Below are positions 6,478 to 6,953 of a stretch of 6,953 nucleotides of DNA, in pieces; position 1 is the stretch's first letter, and the number at the start of each line of letters is the position of its first letter. The position numbers were made by a program, and so were the translations under genes. The DNA is taken from contig JAPLDV010000090.1 of the NCBI GenBank assembly GCA_026391235.1, forward strand, positions 1 to 6,953. The letters run 5' to 3'. Below the pieces are notes generated by a model, which was not told where the DNA came from, searched no databases, and saw nothing but the letters and a program-made list of their open reading frames with translations. Source of the DNA: Bacteroidia bacterium. Its GTDB lineage: Bacteria; Bacteroidota; Bacteroidia; Bacteroidales; UBA12481.

Positions 6478-6515
6478 AAAAGGCCCCGTCCCAACATCGG
6501 TACGGAGCCTTTTTT
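6478..6515 (+). terminator. Intrinsic terminator after lanC
   Basis: AAAAGGCcCCGT (6478-6489) pairs with ACGGaGCCTTTT (6502-6513) over 11 bp with one internal mismatch and a 12-base loop, and a T6 tract (6510-6515) follows. It lies about 20 bases past the lanC stop. On the minus strand the hairpin also has T residues downstream (TTTT from 6481-6478), so it may also end the converging isomerase gene. Confidence 0.85.
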
Positions 6516-6560
6516 ATTTGTAAGTAAGATGAGAGTTTCAATTGAAAATCCACATAATGT

Positions 6561-6953
6561 TTAATAAAATTTATTCCTCCGGTCAACCACCTTGGCTTTT
6601 TTCTCCAGTGCAGTAAATATTTCATATCCTGCGCGTGAGGTATAGGATTGCTCCAGACGGGTGCGGCTGGCATTGCGATCTGCATCTGCACCGGGTTCAA
6701 TCACCTGGGTAACCTGGATGAGGTACACTCCGTTGGTGCCCTTGATCGGCTTGCTCACCTGATTAACCGGAGCAACCGTCATGGCAGCTGAAACCTGCGG
6801 TTCCATGCCCATATTGGTGATGGTATACGAAGTGAAATAGGCATTGGCAGCCGACGACACGTTCGATCGGAACTTGGGAGCCAAAACTTCCAGTGAGTTG
6901 GTTGTTTGCAGCTCCTTATTGGCTTCTGCAATCAGGTAGTCGGCTTTTTTATT
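6561..6953 (-). CDS. Peptidylprolyl isomerase, PpiD/SurA type (C-terminal part, cut by window edge)
   Basis: Only the last 130 residues are inside the window; the frame stays open to position 6953. The segment has SLEVLAPKFRS, then VSKPIKGTNGVYLIQVTQV, and a helical tail ending in DRRNKFY. This fits the C-terminal region of Bacteroidota PpiD/SurA-like folding factors, which help outer-membrane and secreted proteins fold in the periplasm. The PPIase domain itself is not visible here, so the family call rests on the PIKG..GVYL motif and the KFY end. It converges on lanC, is probably a housekeeping gene, and marks the right border of the lanthipeptide region. Confidence 0.72.
   Translation of the reverse strand, partial: NKKADYLIAEANKELQTTNSLEVLAPKFRSNVSSAANAYFTSYTITNMGMEPQVSAAMTVAPVNQVSKPIKGTNGVYLIQVTQVIEPGADADRNASRTRLEQSYTSRAGYEIFTALEKKAKVVDRRNKFY

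Noticed and set aside
5954..6700. Minus-strand frame of 248 codons across lanC and its terminator
   Set aside because: It overlaps the conserved zinc-site half of LanC, crosses an intrinsic terminator and enters the isomerase gene out of frame; high GC explains its length.

Overview
The window looks like a Bacteroidota chromosome, probably of the Chitinophagales or Saprospirales type. The reasons are the GG-type lanthipeptide leader (KLVLNKRTIA followed by a GlyGly), starts without a clear Shine-Dalgarno sequence, a possible TTTG / TAnnTTT promoter, a C-terminal S41 module close to Bacteroidota forms, and a PpiD/SurA-type chaperone ending in KFY. The lineage is an inference; no rRNA or other marker is present.

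Layout. Positions 1-354 hold no convincing gene, but they carry two tandem hairpin repeats, a possible promoter with a palindrome in it, and a 5' leader hairpin. A small precursor gene (355-555, +) follows, with a Bacteroidota class I lanthipeptide leader and an unusual 37-residue core. A perfect 11-bp terminator stem (576-613) faces both ways and ends both this gene and the opposing one. Next comes an AT-rich, minus-strand two-gene block. A secreted TPR-CHAT protein (4906 down to 2252) is split by one in-frame TAA at 2936-2938; all sequence after the stop is open and keeps the CHAT His and Cys. Overlapping its end by 17 bp is an exported S41 peptidase (2268-598). Positions 4907-5101 are an intergenic region with a C8 run and a perfect 12-bp inverted repeat. 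A GC-rich LanC-type cyclase (5102-6457, +) follows, with its zinc and catalytic residues intact but with thirteen copies of a 7-bp repeat plus a REP-like palindrome inside the reading frame. After its terminator lies the 3' end of a minus-strand peptidylprolyl isomerase, cut by the window edge.

How the parts may work together. The precursor and LanC suggest a class I lanthipeptide locus in which the cyclase adds cysteines to dehydrated Ser/Thr of the core. No LanB dehydratase and no C39/ABC exporter is visible, so they lie outside the window, act in trans or have been lost. The two protease genes sit between lanA and lanC in opposite orientation and with much lower GC. They are probably a separately acquired module, though a role in processing or sensing the peptide cannot be excluded. 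The most interesting points are the repeat-disrupted LanC, whose 7-bp unit could switch the frame, and the single stop that separates the TPR sensor half from the CHAT catalytic half.
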